Below are positions 24,941 through 37,208 of a DNA stretch of 64,000 nt, piece after piece. This stretch comes from Istiophorus platypterus (lineage: Eukaryota > Chordata > Actinopteri > Istiophoriformes > Istiophoridae): contig CM029114.1 of assembly GCA_016859345.1 (NCBI GenBank), positions 11,678,501-11,742,500 on the forward strand. Reading direction: 5' to 3'. Numbering within the stretch: position 1 is the stretch's first letter; each line of letters starts with the position of its first letter. Made by a program: the position numbers and the translations under genes. The notes beneath the pieces are model-generated. The model saw nothing but the letters and a program-made list of their open reading frames with translations. It made no database searches and was not told the origin of the DNA.

Positions 24941-25129
24941 AAGAGAGAGACTATCTTAACAACAGTGCACAGTACCTTAAAACAGCCTACTGGTCAAAGG
25001 ACTTCATTACAAATCTTTTGTCTTATAAAAGGATGGGAATTGAATGAAGTGACTGTGACTCCTCCACTGTTATGGTCTTTTGAAATAGAAAGACAAAGTA
25101 TATCACAGACCTGATGCAGGAATAAACTA

Positions 25130-26930
25130 TACCAGATTACAGCTAATCATCATAAGTGCTCATATAAGGGTTTGAACATCGTTGAGTTGAGTTACCTTAC
25201 CTTTTTTAACATCTCTAGCCTGTATCGAATCCAAAAAGTGTTGTTATTGTACTTTAATACCCAAATGTTTGGTATCATTTTTTTTATTTCCGGTGTTAGC
25301 TATGTCTCTGTATAGTACTTAATTGCCTTCTTTTTTGGTTGCCATTGCTTCTAAAGCTGCTCACCACATTGTCCTTAAATCAGCTTTAAGTGTTCACGGT
25401 CACAAATAACACACCTGCAGTTATTGAAGTTGGGATATCTTTCTCTAATACTGCATGAGAAATATTACATGAGATTATATTTTTGATGTTTTTTGTCTTG
25501 TTTTTTTGGTTCTGTTTTCGATAATCCTAAATATCAAGCATTTGCTGTGCATGCCTTTTAAACTGACAGTTTCATCATCTGTGGTAACTTGATTTCTTTC
25601 TGTGGTATGTGTTTACCAAATGTCCCTAAATGTCACTCACTAAAAGTGTAACCACTCATTTTCCATTGTGTTTATAAAGCTAGTATTTATTAGGACAGTT
25701 TATTTGAATGTTAAAAAGACTGAATTGTTTTGATGCCACTCGACCACTTTGTAACATTTAAATTCTAATGTTTCAGCACCAGACTATACTACTGCCATTT
25801 AACATTTGTAATGATGGAGTTTCACTGTTAGTTCTTGGTTCCTTTTAGAGCTCAATTTCAGCAGCTGCTGGTTTGACAGCCAAATATAGCTTTTGCGGTT
25901 AAAGTAATACCCCAGAGTCAAAAAAACTTTGAATTTGAATTTACATAATCTTCATATTTAACATTTGCCTCATCCCAGCACCAGAATACAAATTGTATTA
26001 TTACATGTCTGATGTGTATCCTCTATGGGTTTTGTACATGTTTTTATGTATTCTGAAACACAAAGTACCTGTTTCTGTAATAACAGATTCAAAAATTGCT
26101 GATTTCTGTAGTTCTGTAATCATTTATTATCCTTTTATAGAAGTAAGTCCTCACAGTGCAGTTCTATAAAAATTACAGAGATTTTTTGCTGTCACAGTTT
26201 TGAGCCATGCTGGCAGCATAGCACTGTCGGTTCACTGATACATTGCTTGGTCGAGACTGAAATATTTCTAATTGTACAGACATTTATGCTGCCCAAAAGA
26301 TAAATCTTAATGACTTATATAATACTGTAGCACCACAAGTACATTGAAGATTTCACTTATCCAGTGAAATATCTGAACGTCTACTAAACAGTAGCATGAG
26401 GCTCATATTTTTGGTTTTGATTGAAATGCCTCAACAACTAGTGAATGGAATATGAATGAATTATAGTAACTTTACCTACATTTATAGTTGGTGGTGATTA
26501 CTGCTTTATGATCAAAACCTGAAAAACTAGATACACCAGAAGACTAATACAATCATATTTTATTGAAAGAAAATCTAGAATTTAAGGCAAAAGCCTTAAA
26601 TTTACCAATTTATGTGACAGCATCATACTGTGGCATTATGTTGATTATAATAATATTTTTACGCAATTGCACTAGTTTTACCTTTATATGTCCATATTTT
26701 CATTTGAAAACACACTAGTTGTTTAAAGTGATCCATGTTTCCATTTATTCAAACATGGTGTTTTGCATTATGGCCACAATGCAAAAAAGATCAACGTCCA
26801 TTCATACTAGTCAGTAAACAAGAGGTGGAGGATTGTGATTCCAGCCTCTTCGTAATCAGTTGAGTACATCAACAGCAACAGTTCCGGTATTACACATGTG
26901 CTCCTTTTTAAGCCTCACAGAGGTAGTGCT
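25130..26930. other. Spacer between cldnd1 and acy3 (convergent)
   Basis: AT-rich sequence with no exon recognised. It probably includes longer 3' untranslated forms of cldnd1. TTTATT at 26939-26944 (AATAAA on the minus strand) marks the likely acy3 end. Confidence 0.5.
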
Positions 26931-27113
26931 GTTTCTGCTTTATTTAGTGTCCAGCACCTGCAGATTATTGCAACAAAACTTTTGTGTATTAGTTCATGAA
27001 TCATTCAAGTGATTAAAAACATTATTATACATGTAGCATGAATATTATACTGTATTTAGCTCATAATTTAATGTCTACACAGTATATATCGGCCTCATGC
27101 TTTCTCTCTACTT

Positions 27114-30100
27114 TCAGTCTTTCCTCAGCCTTACGGACGGGAAGGTCAGAGTGATCTTTCGAGCTAAATGGAAAGCAATCTTCTTCTCATAGTAGGCACT
27201 TTCATTGACGAAGAAAGGGTAGAGTTCTTCCCCCTCGTACTTCAACGTCTCGCCAGAAAATGACAGGAATATGGGGTCTCCTGGTTGGAGCAGCTTGAAG
27301 TCGTTATCCTAGGAGAAGACAAGAACACTAACAGGTGAGTCATTATGCACCAGGGCAGCTTTTGAATGCAATTATGGCATTTAATTTTTCCCAAATGAGA
27401 TTCCTTCCCAAGATTTAAACAAGACGTTTAATACAACTGTCATGGCCTTTCAGTAAATATTCATCTACCACCAGCAGCTCCTTAGCATAAAAAAAAAACT
27501 AAAAACGGGGTGAAACAGCTAGCCTGAGTCTGTACAAAATGCAACTAAATCCAGCAACCACCACCACTAAAGCTGACTAATGGACTATTACCCAGAATGT
27601 CAAACTATTTCTTTAAGTTAAGGCTTATATGTGCATGCATCTTTCCCAGATGTCCTATACCTGTAGCTGGGGGTGTATGGCAGCAGTAATCTCATTGGCA
27701 ATAGGATCCCTTGGGTAGTCTACACTCTTTGTCAAAGTGTATGCTTCCACTTCACCCCCTTCAAAAGTGCTTCCTGTTATTAAAGGAGAGTTTGAGTGAC
27801 AATTAGTACTGCTGGTTTATTCCAGCAGAGTGCTACTTGAGTGGACTCAAGAGTGCTACAGCAGAGTTACTGAGGCTATTTAAAAGGTGCAACTTGTGGT
27901 ATCTTGCCGTGTGTATAGTTGTTTTTTAATTTGGCCAGGTTTGGTGATATTTGCTTCTTAGATTTGTCCTGGAATGTCTATTGTGGCATGGAGGCACAAA
28001 TCTCAGGGACAGATATCTCATCACCTGGCTGAATAAAACCATAATAATCTCCATGGCTAGATGCCACAAGAGGTGAGTGAGTCAGCAGTTAAAACTTTAT
28101 CAGTTTGGCACTTTTCAAAATCAAACAGAGTGGTTCAGTTAAAAAAAAAAAAAAAGAGGATAAATCTCTGAATAAATATTTCTAGGAGTCATGACAGAAA
28201 ATTTATGAGTGTTGAACGTAAGATGGAAAATCTGTTTGTTAGTGTGTATGTATGTGTGTGTGTAAATGATTGGTGGGATCAGTTAAATATCAGCAGTTGT
28301 TTATTACCAGAATTGAACATCTGAAGCCACTCTATTGTGAGATCCACCGTCTCTTTCACCATGTTAAAGATATCAGCTCTGAGCACACCGGCGGGCTGAG
28401 GACCGACCTCAATTGCTGCAGGGAACAAAATAGACAACTCCAAAACTGAACTCTTTAATCAATTCAGTTACTCAGGAAAAAAAACTTCTTATCTTTATGC
28501 AGATACATTCTCAAATACAAACATACTTACAGAAGCCATGTTTGCCCACGGACTCTAAGGAGTAAGCCTCAGAGGTCGACAAATCCAGCTGGATTGCTCT
28601 CACGGGCCCAGATGTTATCTTGCTCTGAAAACCAAATAGATAGATGATAGTGATAGATGATAGATAGATAGATAGATAGATAGATAGAATAGTTAGAGAT
28701 TTTCAGCACAACATGCTTCAGTACAGCCCTGTGAGCTTTAACATTGAACACTTATACAGCTTTATGGTGGAAATGAGTCAAGTGCAGGTTAACTTGGACC
28801 GCAGAACCAGATTTTCATTTACCTTTGACCAGATTTACATGATTGGAGTAAAAACAACATAAAATGTGTGACAATCACAAATTACTACGGAGAAATTAAG
28901 TGTCACAAAGAACAGAAGAAAATAATAGTTTGGTCAGTCCACTACTTAGGTCAACAACCCAACTTTTCTAGTCCTTCAGTTTATGGCTAGATAAACAAAA
29001 CCATCTACAGCGGGTCTTTGTTTTTGTACTAATTAGCAAATGTGAGCATGCCAACCACGCTGAAATGCCAAATTAAGATGGTGAAGACGTTAAACATTAT
29101 ACCTGCTTTGCATCAATTTGTCAGTATTTTAACTGTAACGATCTTAACATGCTGACATTAGCCTTTAGCTCAAAGCACACTGTTTAGATTCAATGAGCTG
29201 TGGGCATGGCGGTAAACTTAGGCATGTTTAGCTGTTTATAGTCCTGCTAAGTACATATCTTGGTCCCGGTTCTTTATTATAGTTTGAGGGATCCTTATCA
29301 AAAGTGTTCATTTGTTTATGCTAAAAATTACTGTCTCATTGCATTGTTGAAATGCTCAAATATCAATAATCAATAATCTGACTCAAAAACACAGTATCGG
29401 TCAGGCGAAAAAAAAAAAAAAAGAAAAACTTGATACTTGTCTTAAAGACTCTTGTCAATACATTGATTACCCTGATTCCTATCCAAACTGTCATATCTTC
29501 TCATGGTGGTTATAAAAGAAAAGTTTCATTATCACATCATGGCCAAAATCAGAAAGCTGCATGTCATGAAGGTCCATTGTATCCCTAAAATCCCTGTCTT
29601 GATTCTGTGAAGCTCGTACCTGTATGTACTTGTAGATATGCAGGGTGACCCAGTCTAAGGAGTAAAAGATGAGGCACAGGCCCATGTTGGCAGTGGTGTT
29701 GTGGACATCGCAGAGCAGATCCACGGCCTTGTCGCTTCCTTTGGGCCCAAGCTGAGCGTTCAGTTCCTGGGCTCGCCTTAGCTCATAGGGTGTCAAATCA
29801 GTTATGGGGGCACTGGAAGCCAGAAGATTCAATAAAGAGTCTTCTCATACATGCATATTCTTGTCTGTCAGTATTCAGTGTGACTTTGGAGGTAGTTGCA
29901 TTGTTCAGTTCTCTCACAATGTTTTTGTGCCACCTTTTCACCTTACCTTAGCAAGGCTTGTGTGAAACAGCGGTTGAGATCAGTTTCTGTGTATCTTTTG
30001 CAGGCATCCACAGCACGTGGGTTTGATAGGACAGTGGTTATAGACACAGATCCAGCCTTTTCTACCTTCTGCTTCTGCATTTCTCTCACTATATACACTC

Positions 30101-30173
30101 CTGACATCTCATTTCCATGGGTGCCACCACAAATGGCTAAACGGGACAGCAGCGGGAAAGAGGCGCACTCCAT
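27114..30173 (-). CDS. acy3: Aspartoacylase-family N-acyl amidohydrolase (aminoacylase 3)
   Basis: Six coding exons on the minus strand: 29947-30173, 29620-29812, 28531-28624, 28308-28415, 27661-27773 and 27114-27308, encoding 309 residues. The family is a zinc carboxypeptidase-fold amidohydrolase that removes acyl groups from N-acyl amino acids; ACY3 prefers N-acetyl aromatic amino acids and mercapturates, whereas ASPA takes N-acetyl-aspartate. Zinc ligands are visible: His19 and Glu22 in GGTHGNEMSG, and His113 in DVHNTTANMG. The catalytic Glu174 is in IEVGPQPAGVLRAD. Near the C-terminus are AIHPQLQDNDF, LQPGDPIF and FVNESAYYEKK. NEMSGVY and YSLESVGKHGF look closer to ACY3 than to ASPA, which favours this name, but the two are close. 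All borders are GT-AG with matching phases. The start ATG follows directly on an acceptor (CCAACAG), so the 5' untranslated region lies in an upstream exon. Confidence 0.92.
28633..28690. repeat. (TAGA)n microsatellite in acy3 intron
   Basis: Tandem TAGA/TGATAG units lie just upstream of the acceptor of acy3 exon 3. Confidence 0.9.
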
Positions 30174-31898
30174 CTGTTGGCAGGAAAAAGGGGATTATTC
30201 TTGAATTTTATTTCTGTTATGCATCACTTAAATACCTTGCATTTAACCTTTAAGGGAGCCAGCAGGTTTAAATGTTTCTGCCAAAACCTGCTTAATCCCG
30301 CTTGCTTAAAGGTAAACATGTTCAACATAAACCAGACAGATGATAGTAACCTGTAACCTGATGTTGAGATCATGTTCAGCACCTGGTCATAAACTGGGGT
30401 GAAAAGTGCAAAAGTCCTGCTGATTGACAGTCAGTGAGTCATTTATTTTAATAAGTGACTGACTTAGTCTTAGATACATTGAAGGAGTTTGCAGCAAATT
30501 TGTTAATCTTTAAACAAACATTGTATGCAGATGTATATCTATTTTCCAGTTTGGGTCATTGGAACATTTTCTTCCTTTTAATGATTGTACAGATGAAATC
30601 CCAGACACAATCATAGTCATCTATTTACTGAAAGAGAGCTCAGTAAAAAAGGCACAAGATGTTGACTTTGAGAAAAAATAGTTTTAGGTGGTGCAACTCA
30701 CAGAAAGATACAGACAAAAATTATGCTGACTTTTGTTGTTTGTGTTTCTTATTCATATTATTCCTAAAATAATCACTGACAGGGACGTATAATTTGTTTC
30801 CGTACAATCACTGCAGCCTAATTTTTAATTGAGCTCATGGCATTGAAAAAAAAAGAAACCCCCAAAGAAAAAAAAAGCAGATGAATAATGAAGATAATGA
30901 TAAAGTACAACTAAACATGACAGCAATGAGACAGAACTGGATACTTTAGTATTCTGTACCATTATTTATATATAATACCTTTTATAATGGATTCGGCCAG
31001 TAGGTGTTTATTATAACTTCTGTTTTTGTGGTTCACTTCAAAGTTCAAAAGGTAAACCAAGTTAATGTGCTTTTTTGTCAGCTTGTGACCTTTAAATGGT
31101 TGTTGGTGGATTTGTTTTTTCTCTCACCAAGATTATTGCAATGCAGTGTCAATAAAATTCAGAAAAGATAAAGTGTGTTCAGGATTTTGAAAGTGATATA
31201 AGAAATATATCTTTAAAATGAACTCTGTGTTTGACGGGAAACTTCTAAAGACAAGCTAGAATTAAATCGTCCTATCCCATAGATTTAGAAGCAGTCTGCC
31301 TCTTTGGATCCTCTTCCCAAACACTATTCAGCAGCAGAGGGTAATAACCTGCTGTGCATGGTCAGACTTAAGTTTCTTTTAAAGTGTATTGTGGCAGAAA
31401 TGTTGTGTTTTCAGTAAACCTTGTGCTCACGATGTATGGAAATTTGTTATTCTTTTGTGTAATTGCATTTTTGTTCACACCTGTCTAGGTGTGCATTAGA
31501 CAACGCTCAATAGAAACATCAGCAGTGAACAAGAAATACAAAATAATAAAGCCTTAGTGTGCCCTCATCAATAAGTTGTATCAAACTGCTACATTTTGCA
31601 GAGGAAAAACACATTAGTGGGCCTGTTTGTTAGAAAGTGTGGCCTGGGCACAGATTCAAAGACTGTTCACCCTGTACAGCAGGACGTCTTAATACTGCAG
31701 TTGACTGTAAACTCAAAGAAGTACATATTGAAAAATGATTATGAAAATATGCTGTTTACAGAATCTCTGTTGATGTCTTGCACAGGAGCAAAGCGCCGTG
31801 CTGCACCGCTAAATTTACGTGATCAGCACAGTGAGCAAAAACATTAACAGGTCTATCAATTCCACCAACAAAATGTTCCTGAAGGCTGCATGTCTTAC

Positions 31899-31990
31899 CT
31901 TTCCGTCAAAGCCAGACCCTGTTCGGCAGCCACTGAACTTTAGCAACCTTTGAACTTGGAGGGGAAGTCCTACGCGGACAGTATTTCATA
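31899..31990 (-). other. Probable untranslated first exon of acy3
   Basis: On the minus strand a donor AAAG/GTAAGA (GT at 31897-31898) follows about 90 bases of higher-GC sequence. The acy3 start codon is right at an acceptor, so such an exon is required; this is the best candidate in the 2 kb upstream. Confidence 0.4.
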
Positions 31991-33184
31991 ACCTGTGAGC
32001 AAAAGCAGTCGAGGCGCTCGACGGTCATAAACCTTTCATGTGCACAGGAAAGCAAAGTCAAGCACAAACCAGACAACATAGAGATGTGGGCTGTTTGAAT
32101 TTACATCTGGCCCTCCTTCTTCTCCTTTGTGTTTTCTTCCCTTTCCTGTGGCCCTCCTCTTTTCTTTTTCTTCAGATCAAATTTCAAGCTCTTGGATATT
32201 TTGTGACGCAACAGGAACTCACTCTCTGTTATTTTCTACCGAACTGGTTGGCGTCGCTCTCAGTGCTCTGTGGGCTGTGGTGCAACTTTGAGGGGCATAA
32301 ACGACAACAACAGCCAAACTAGAAGACCATGTGAGAGCCTCGACCAATAGAGATGACTGATTCATAGCAACTGTACGGGAATACTAAAACAATTCCCAAG
32401 AACTTCAATGAAATAGAAGGAACATATTTATCATACAGTGATCGAAAATAGGGAGCAGTTGTTGTAGTCTGATGATTATAGGAGCTTTTAGGCAGGTTTG
32501 GATTAAGGCTTTGGTGAGGAAAAAATAAGATGCTGACTTTAAATCTGGTCAAAGATCTGAAAAGTGCAGCAGGCAAAGATGTTTGTAGCGAGAGGAGTGA
32601 GACACATTGATAAGTTGAAGACACCTGCAGCCCTTTTTACACCAGTACAACAGGTGGGAATGTGTTTACAACACAGGTCAGTCTAAGAGCAGTTTGAGTG
32701 TTGAAATTTAAGTAGTAAACCCAGCAGCTTTTTACATTCAATTTGATTTTGCTAGTTTAATATTAAATTAATATTCATATCAGATTCGTTCAAATACATT
32801 GTTTACACACACACATAACCATTATTGCACCAAGTAAATCCAATTGCAAAGAAGACCTGGACAAAACAGCAACATAAAAGCCCTGTTTTTATGTTGCCGA
32901 ACATCAGTGTATTTTCACCTCATCTCATTACATCAAAATGTGCTGTTATTCATATCTCATTACCCTTTTCAACTGTGACCTTTTAAAGTAAAGCCCCCTC
33001 ATCACAGGTGTTGGACGTCTGTGAGTTATATCATTTCACCTCTCTATTTACCAGATTGTGTCATTTTAATCGAGTTTCAAGGCTTCAAGATTAAAAACCA
33101 TCAAATAGTCACATAAAAAAAACAAGTCTTAAAAACTAGTCCATAACAACAAGACTAAAGTCATGTAGCAGAATTTAGTTCTGT

Positions 33185-33275
33185 CTCCTTTCCTGTCCTG
33201 CTCCTCCCCCTGCATGTATGATGTGACCCACTGGAGGGGTCCTGAACCCTAGCTTGGGATTCACTAATCTAGTAA
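33185..33275 (-). repeat. hAT-like short element remnant
   Basis: GTGACCCACTGGAGGGGTCCTGAACCCTAGCTTGGGATTCAC resembles the reverse of the common fish repeat end CAGTGGTTCCCAAAC followed by GGGGTC. Only one end is clear. Confidence 0.4.
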
Positions 33276-34384
33276 ATGTTAAAATGTTAATTACCGCACA
33301 TCTTTCATTTCTTTCCATTCCACATAAGCTTTCCGGTCACTTCCATTTTTCTCTGTTTCTCTCTCTCTCAAGAGGACTCCTAAACTCTATTTAGACACGT
33401 AATCCAATCGGATTAGTCACTTGATCATAAGCTGCTTCCTCTCACTCGTTCACTCTGTTTCTCAGTCTCTCAGCTTCTTCCTCCCCTAGGTCCAGTTCTG
33501 TTAGTTTTAATTGATTTTACTTTCACTTTGTTCAGCTCATAGCCTCTCAACCTCTGTTGACCTTTGGCCTGTTGATATTTGACGTCTAACTGAGTATCAT
33601 AAGTCATTTTTTTATTCAGTTACAATGACAGTTATAGCACCAAACACAGACCAAACCAAATCTTACCATTTTTGTTCCTTGTTTTTATCTACAAATTCCA
33701 TCCAAGCCTTTAGGTTAAAAAGGTAAATAAATAATGTTTGACTTATTTTTATTTTTGCATGTTAACAGATTGTATTCCTGTTATGACAAGGGAGATTTGT
33801 GAAACTGCTCATTCACAGCCACTCAAACAAACTGTCACAGGCCTGAACATATTTAAGGTCCAAGGATAACATATTACACAGGACAAAAACCTATTTGTGA
33901 GCTAAAGTGACTTGAGTATTGTAACTGAAATATCATGTGTTTTGTAATCTCAGTTGAGTTCCTGATACAATGTCTGACCCCCAATGTCTGAAACTGTATA
34001 ATGGAAATCAGTTGATCACAATGTATTTATAGCTTACATGATAAAAATAGTATCAGTGCTGACTCCAGGATTTTTTAATAGACTGAGCACAGATAGATCA
34101 CATTTACATGTCAATATCTGGGAGAGTGAAGGACTTAGAGCTACTATATGTAGGATTCTATGTGATGAAATCATCTTTCAAATTATTCTGATAGCTTACT
34201 TTTAGAGAACTAGGTGTGCAGTAGTCTGAGGTGTGTTACAAACAGTTTTATGATTTTAAAAAATTCCCTTTAGTTCAATGTTGTTCGGCTGAATTGGCTA
34301 AATATACAGTACTCTAATTAAATAATAGAACCAATAAAATAATAATAAAAATAATAAAATTAATCTTAAAATACTAGTAAATGC

Positions 34385-34502
34385 CCTGCATTTAAAGTCA
34401 AACATACTTGAAGTATGAAAAGTGAAGTGAAGCATGGGTGAAGTATTGCAAATTAAGTACAGTACTTCAGTAAATGTACTTAGTTTCTTTCCACCAGTGA
34501 TG
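34385..34502 (+). repeat. hAT-like MITE remnant, 3' end
   Basis: GCCCTGCATTTAAAGTCAAA and AAGTACAGTACTTCAGTAAATGTACTTAG lead to TTTCCACCAGTGATG, the degenerate terminal repeat of a very common fish non-autonomous element (TTTCCACCACTG end). The other end of the same family is seen near 46235. Confidence 0.6.
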
Positions 34503-37208
34503 ATGTGAAAGAGATCTTGTGTTATGAAGTGTCTTTCTGCCTTTGCACTGATGTTTCACAAAAAAACACATGGCTCAGAAATAGATAGATACATTTGTTT
34601 CAAACTGATTAAAAATAAATTTAAAGTAGTTTATTGTTGTTGTAATTATGTGGCAAATGGACTGTAGGACAAAATGACATGACAGGGCAAGATGAGACAT
34701 TGAGACACTGCGATCAGCTTGTGGACATTTTTGAGACTTGCCGTCAACTTTAAAGTTAGCCATGAAGGATCTGAATGGTGATCTGTGTTGCATCTCACTG
34801 GGAAAAAAAAAGCTTTTCACATGCGACGATAAAACTGTGTGAGTGTGCAACCTTTATGGATAATTGTGTTGACAGAGGACAAGAAAAACCATCCAATCGA
34901 GCAGCCCTGGGAGCCCAGGAGAGCTCCGCTTCCAGTTTAGAGATAACTACATTTCCAGTGAACCATAATGCAGATGGAAAAAAATGTGCTTTCTGTGTAA
35001 TCTTGCCGTGTTAAACAAAGCTAATGTTCTTATTAAAGGAATAATATGATTCAAAGCACTTTTACAAGTTCACTTCTTGCCTGTGGATTGTATTGACTCC
35101 CCTACGCAACTGTATCAAACCCGTCTTGTCAGTCAATTCCACTGTTATTTGCTTTACACAGATCAAACTTCACTGTATTTCACACAGATCAGACACACGC
35201 TCATTGTCCCTGCTGTGATCCCCTTTGTGATTAAATGATACTTGAATTAAATAGAAAAAATAACTTTGGATGAAGCTAGTGATATTATCAACTGTTACTT
35301 AATGGCTTGTGACATTTTATCCACAGAGGACGGGTTGTGTTTAGAAGAGGGTCTGAACATTTGAGATAGGGAGTGGCCCAAAAGACGTGACCTCTGGGTA
35401 ATGAGGTCTTGCTGATCTCTTGGTCTCAGTCCCAGTGTGCACAGCTTGTAAATGTTTGCATGCTCTAAAGAGAAAGACTCAGAATGTACTAGTCTACTGG
35501 TCCATGTCCAAAGATTGTGTTTTTATTGCTGGGGATGCTAAACTAGACCAGAACTGACAATAAATGCATTGTACACATTGTACAAGTTAGCTCATAACAA
35601 CAAGTGACGCAGTATGTGACAGTGTAAGAAAACTGGCGGCAGGTGTAAAAAATACTAACTGGGTGTTTTCTCTACGAGGCAGATGCCTTCACTGACTTCG
35701 CTCTGGTTTATGACACCACTGGTATCTGATTTGGTGTGATGGTTTTTCAGTGACGAAAACATTTTAAGCAGCTGGAATTCTGACTGATATTGGTTCCTTT
35801 TTGATGCTTTTCTTTTTGTCTTTGCTCAGCATCTTTCAAATAATTTTGTCACCGTGACTCTAAAAGATACATAGATAAAGTTGATTTACCATAAATAAAG
35901 CATGTTCAAAGAATCCACCAATAAATAGAGGGACTCCAAATGTTTAACAACAAATAGAACAATTTCCAGTAATAAACATAAGCTGAGATGAGCGGAGTAA
36001 AGCAAAGAGATGAATTTAATCAGGCCTTGCACTGTATGTGTAACTGTGCATTCCCAAATATTTATATATTCATATTTATTGAGTCAATTAACTTTCCAGT
36101 CACACTTGCAATAAATTTTAAGGCTTTTCCACATTGCAAAATATAATTCCCAATTGTTTCCCAAACTGCTCTGTTGTTTAGGTAATTTTTAAGAAAATGC
36201 AACGTTGATTTTCAATGAAAGTTTAATTTCCACCATTGTGGTTTGACTAAAATAAAACATTCTATTAACCAAGAGTTGCAGTGATGTAGTGATTAAGGCA
36301 TGTAGCATTCCTTGTGCTGAAAGGTTTTATCTTTTTGTAGCTCACATTCTTTGGCTTTCTATTTATTAGATGAGTAAACATTAGCACAACTTTATCATAT
36401 TGTCATGAGTCAATTCCCGGCCTCAGAGAGAAAACAGAATCTGGATATTTTCTAGAAAACTGTGGACAGTGTTGAATGTGGGACATGAAGATCCCTCGCT
36501 AAATTCGTGATTTTGTCCTAAACTTTACAATAAAAGCATTTAGAAATAATAAGCAAAAGACTTTTCCTTATATCCAACACTTAATGGCCTCACTTTTACT
36601 GAGCTTATGCTTACATGATACAGCTATTATGGATTAAATGTATCGCACTCAGACTTTTCCAAGGCTTCAGACAACACTTATGCGGGTCGTGGCAGGTTCA
36701 TCTTTTTTGACTGTGAAGGTTGCACATTTACCAGAGTCAAGCTTGATACTAGAAGAGGAACAGTATGTAACAGTCCCCTAGGCTGGGCTTGGCAAGAACA
36801 GATAACCAGGACACACACCTGTTGATCGGGTTTGGGCCTCTGATTGAGGGGGGAGGATAGTTGCACCTGTTGCAAGCTGCTTTGAACAAAAGTGTCTTTC
36901 ACCTGATGAAACATGATTTCAAATCATATTGTGTGATTATAATTAACTTCTGGTGAAGTGTTCATTTTGTTTTACAACAGCTCCCACCAGCCTGGCGGCA
37001 GCCGTTTTGTGAGTCTTATCTGATCTGTGACGATGCCAGGATTCTCCACCACATCTCCGTGGGTGATGGCAGGGGAGTGGCCGCATCAGCACCATCAGCT
37101 CCGCTTCACCGGTCACATGTTAACACTCTTGCGCGCATGTTTTTGCCCATCGGACGCGCCGAAGGGGCTTTTGTGTCGTCCTCCAGAGGTGGACTCAAAC
37201 AGATCCGA

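Larger units (their letters stand above)
32040..37020. other. Long spacer between acy3 and the tachykinin receptor
   Basis: About 5 kb, AT-rich, with no exon of a recognised gene on either strand. It contains two transposon remnants listed separately (33185-33275 and 34385-34502). Distal regulatory elements of the receptor gene could lie here but cannot be read from one sequence. Confidence 0.5.

Noticed and set aside
29491..29619. Extension of acy3 exon 2 beyond its donor
   Set aside because: The open frame simply runs into the intron; the GTACGA donor and the phase of the next exon place the border at 29620.
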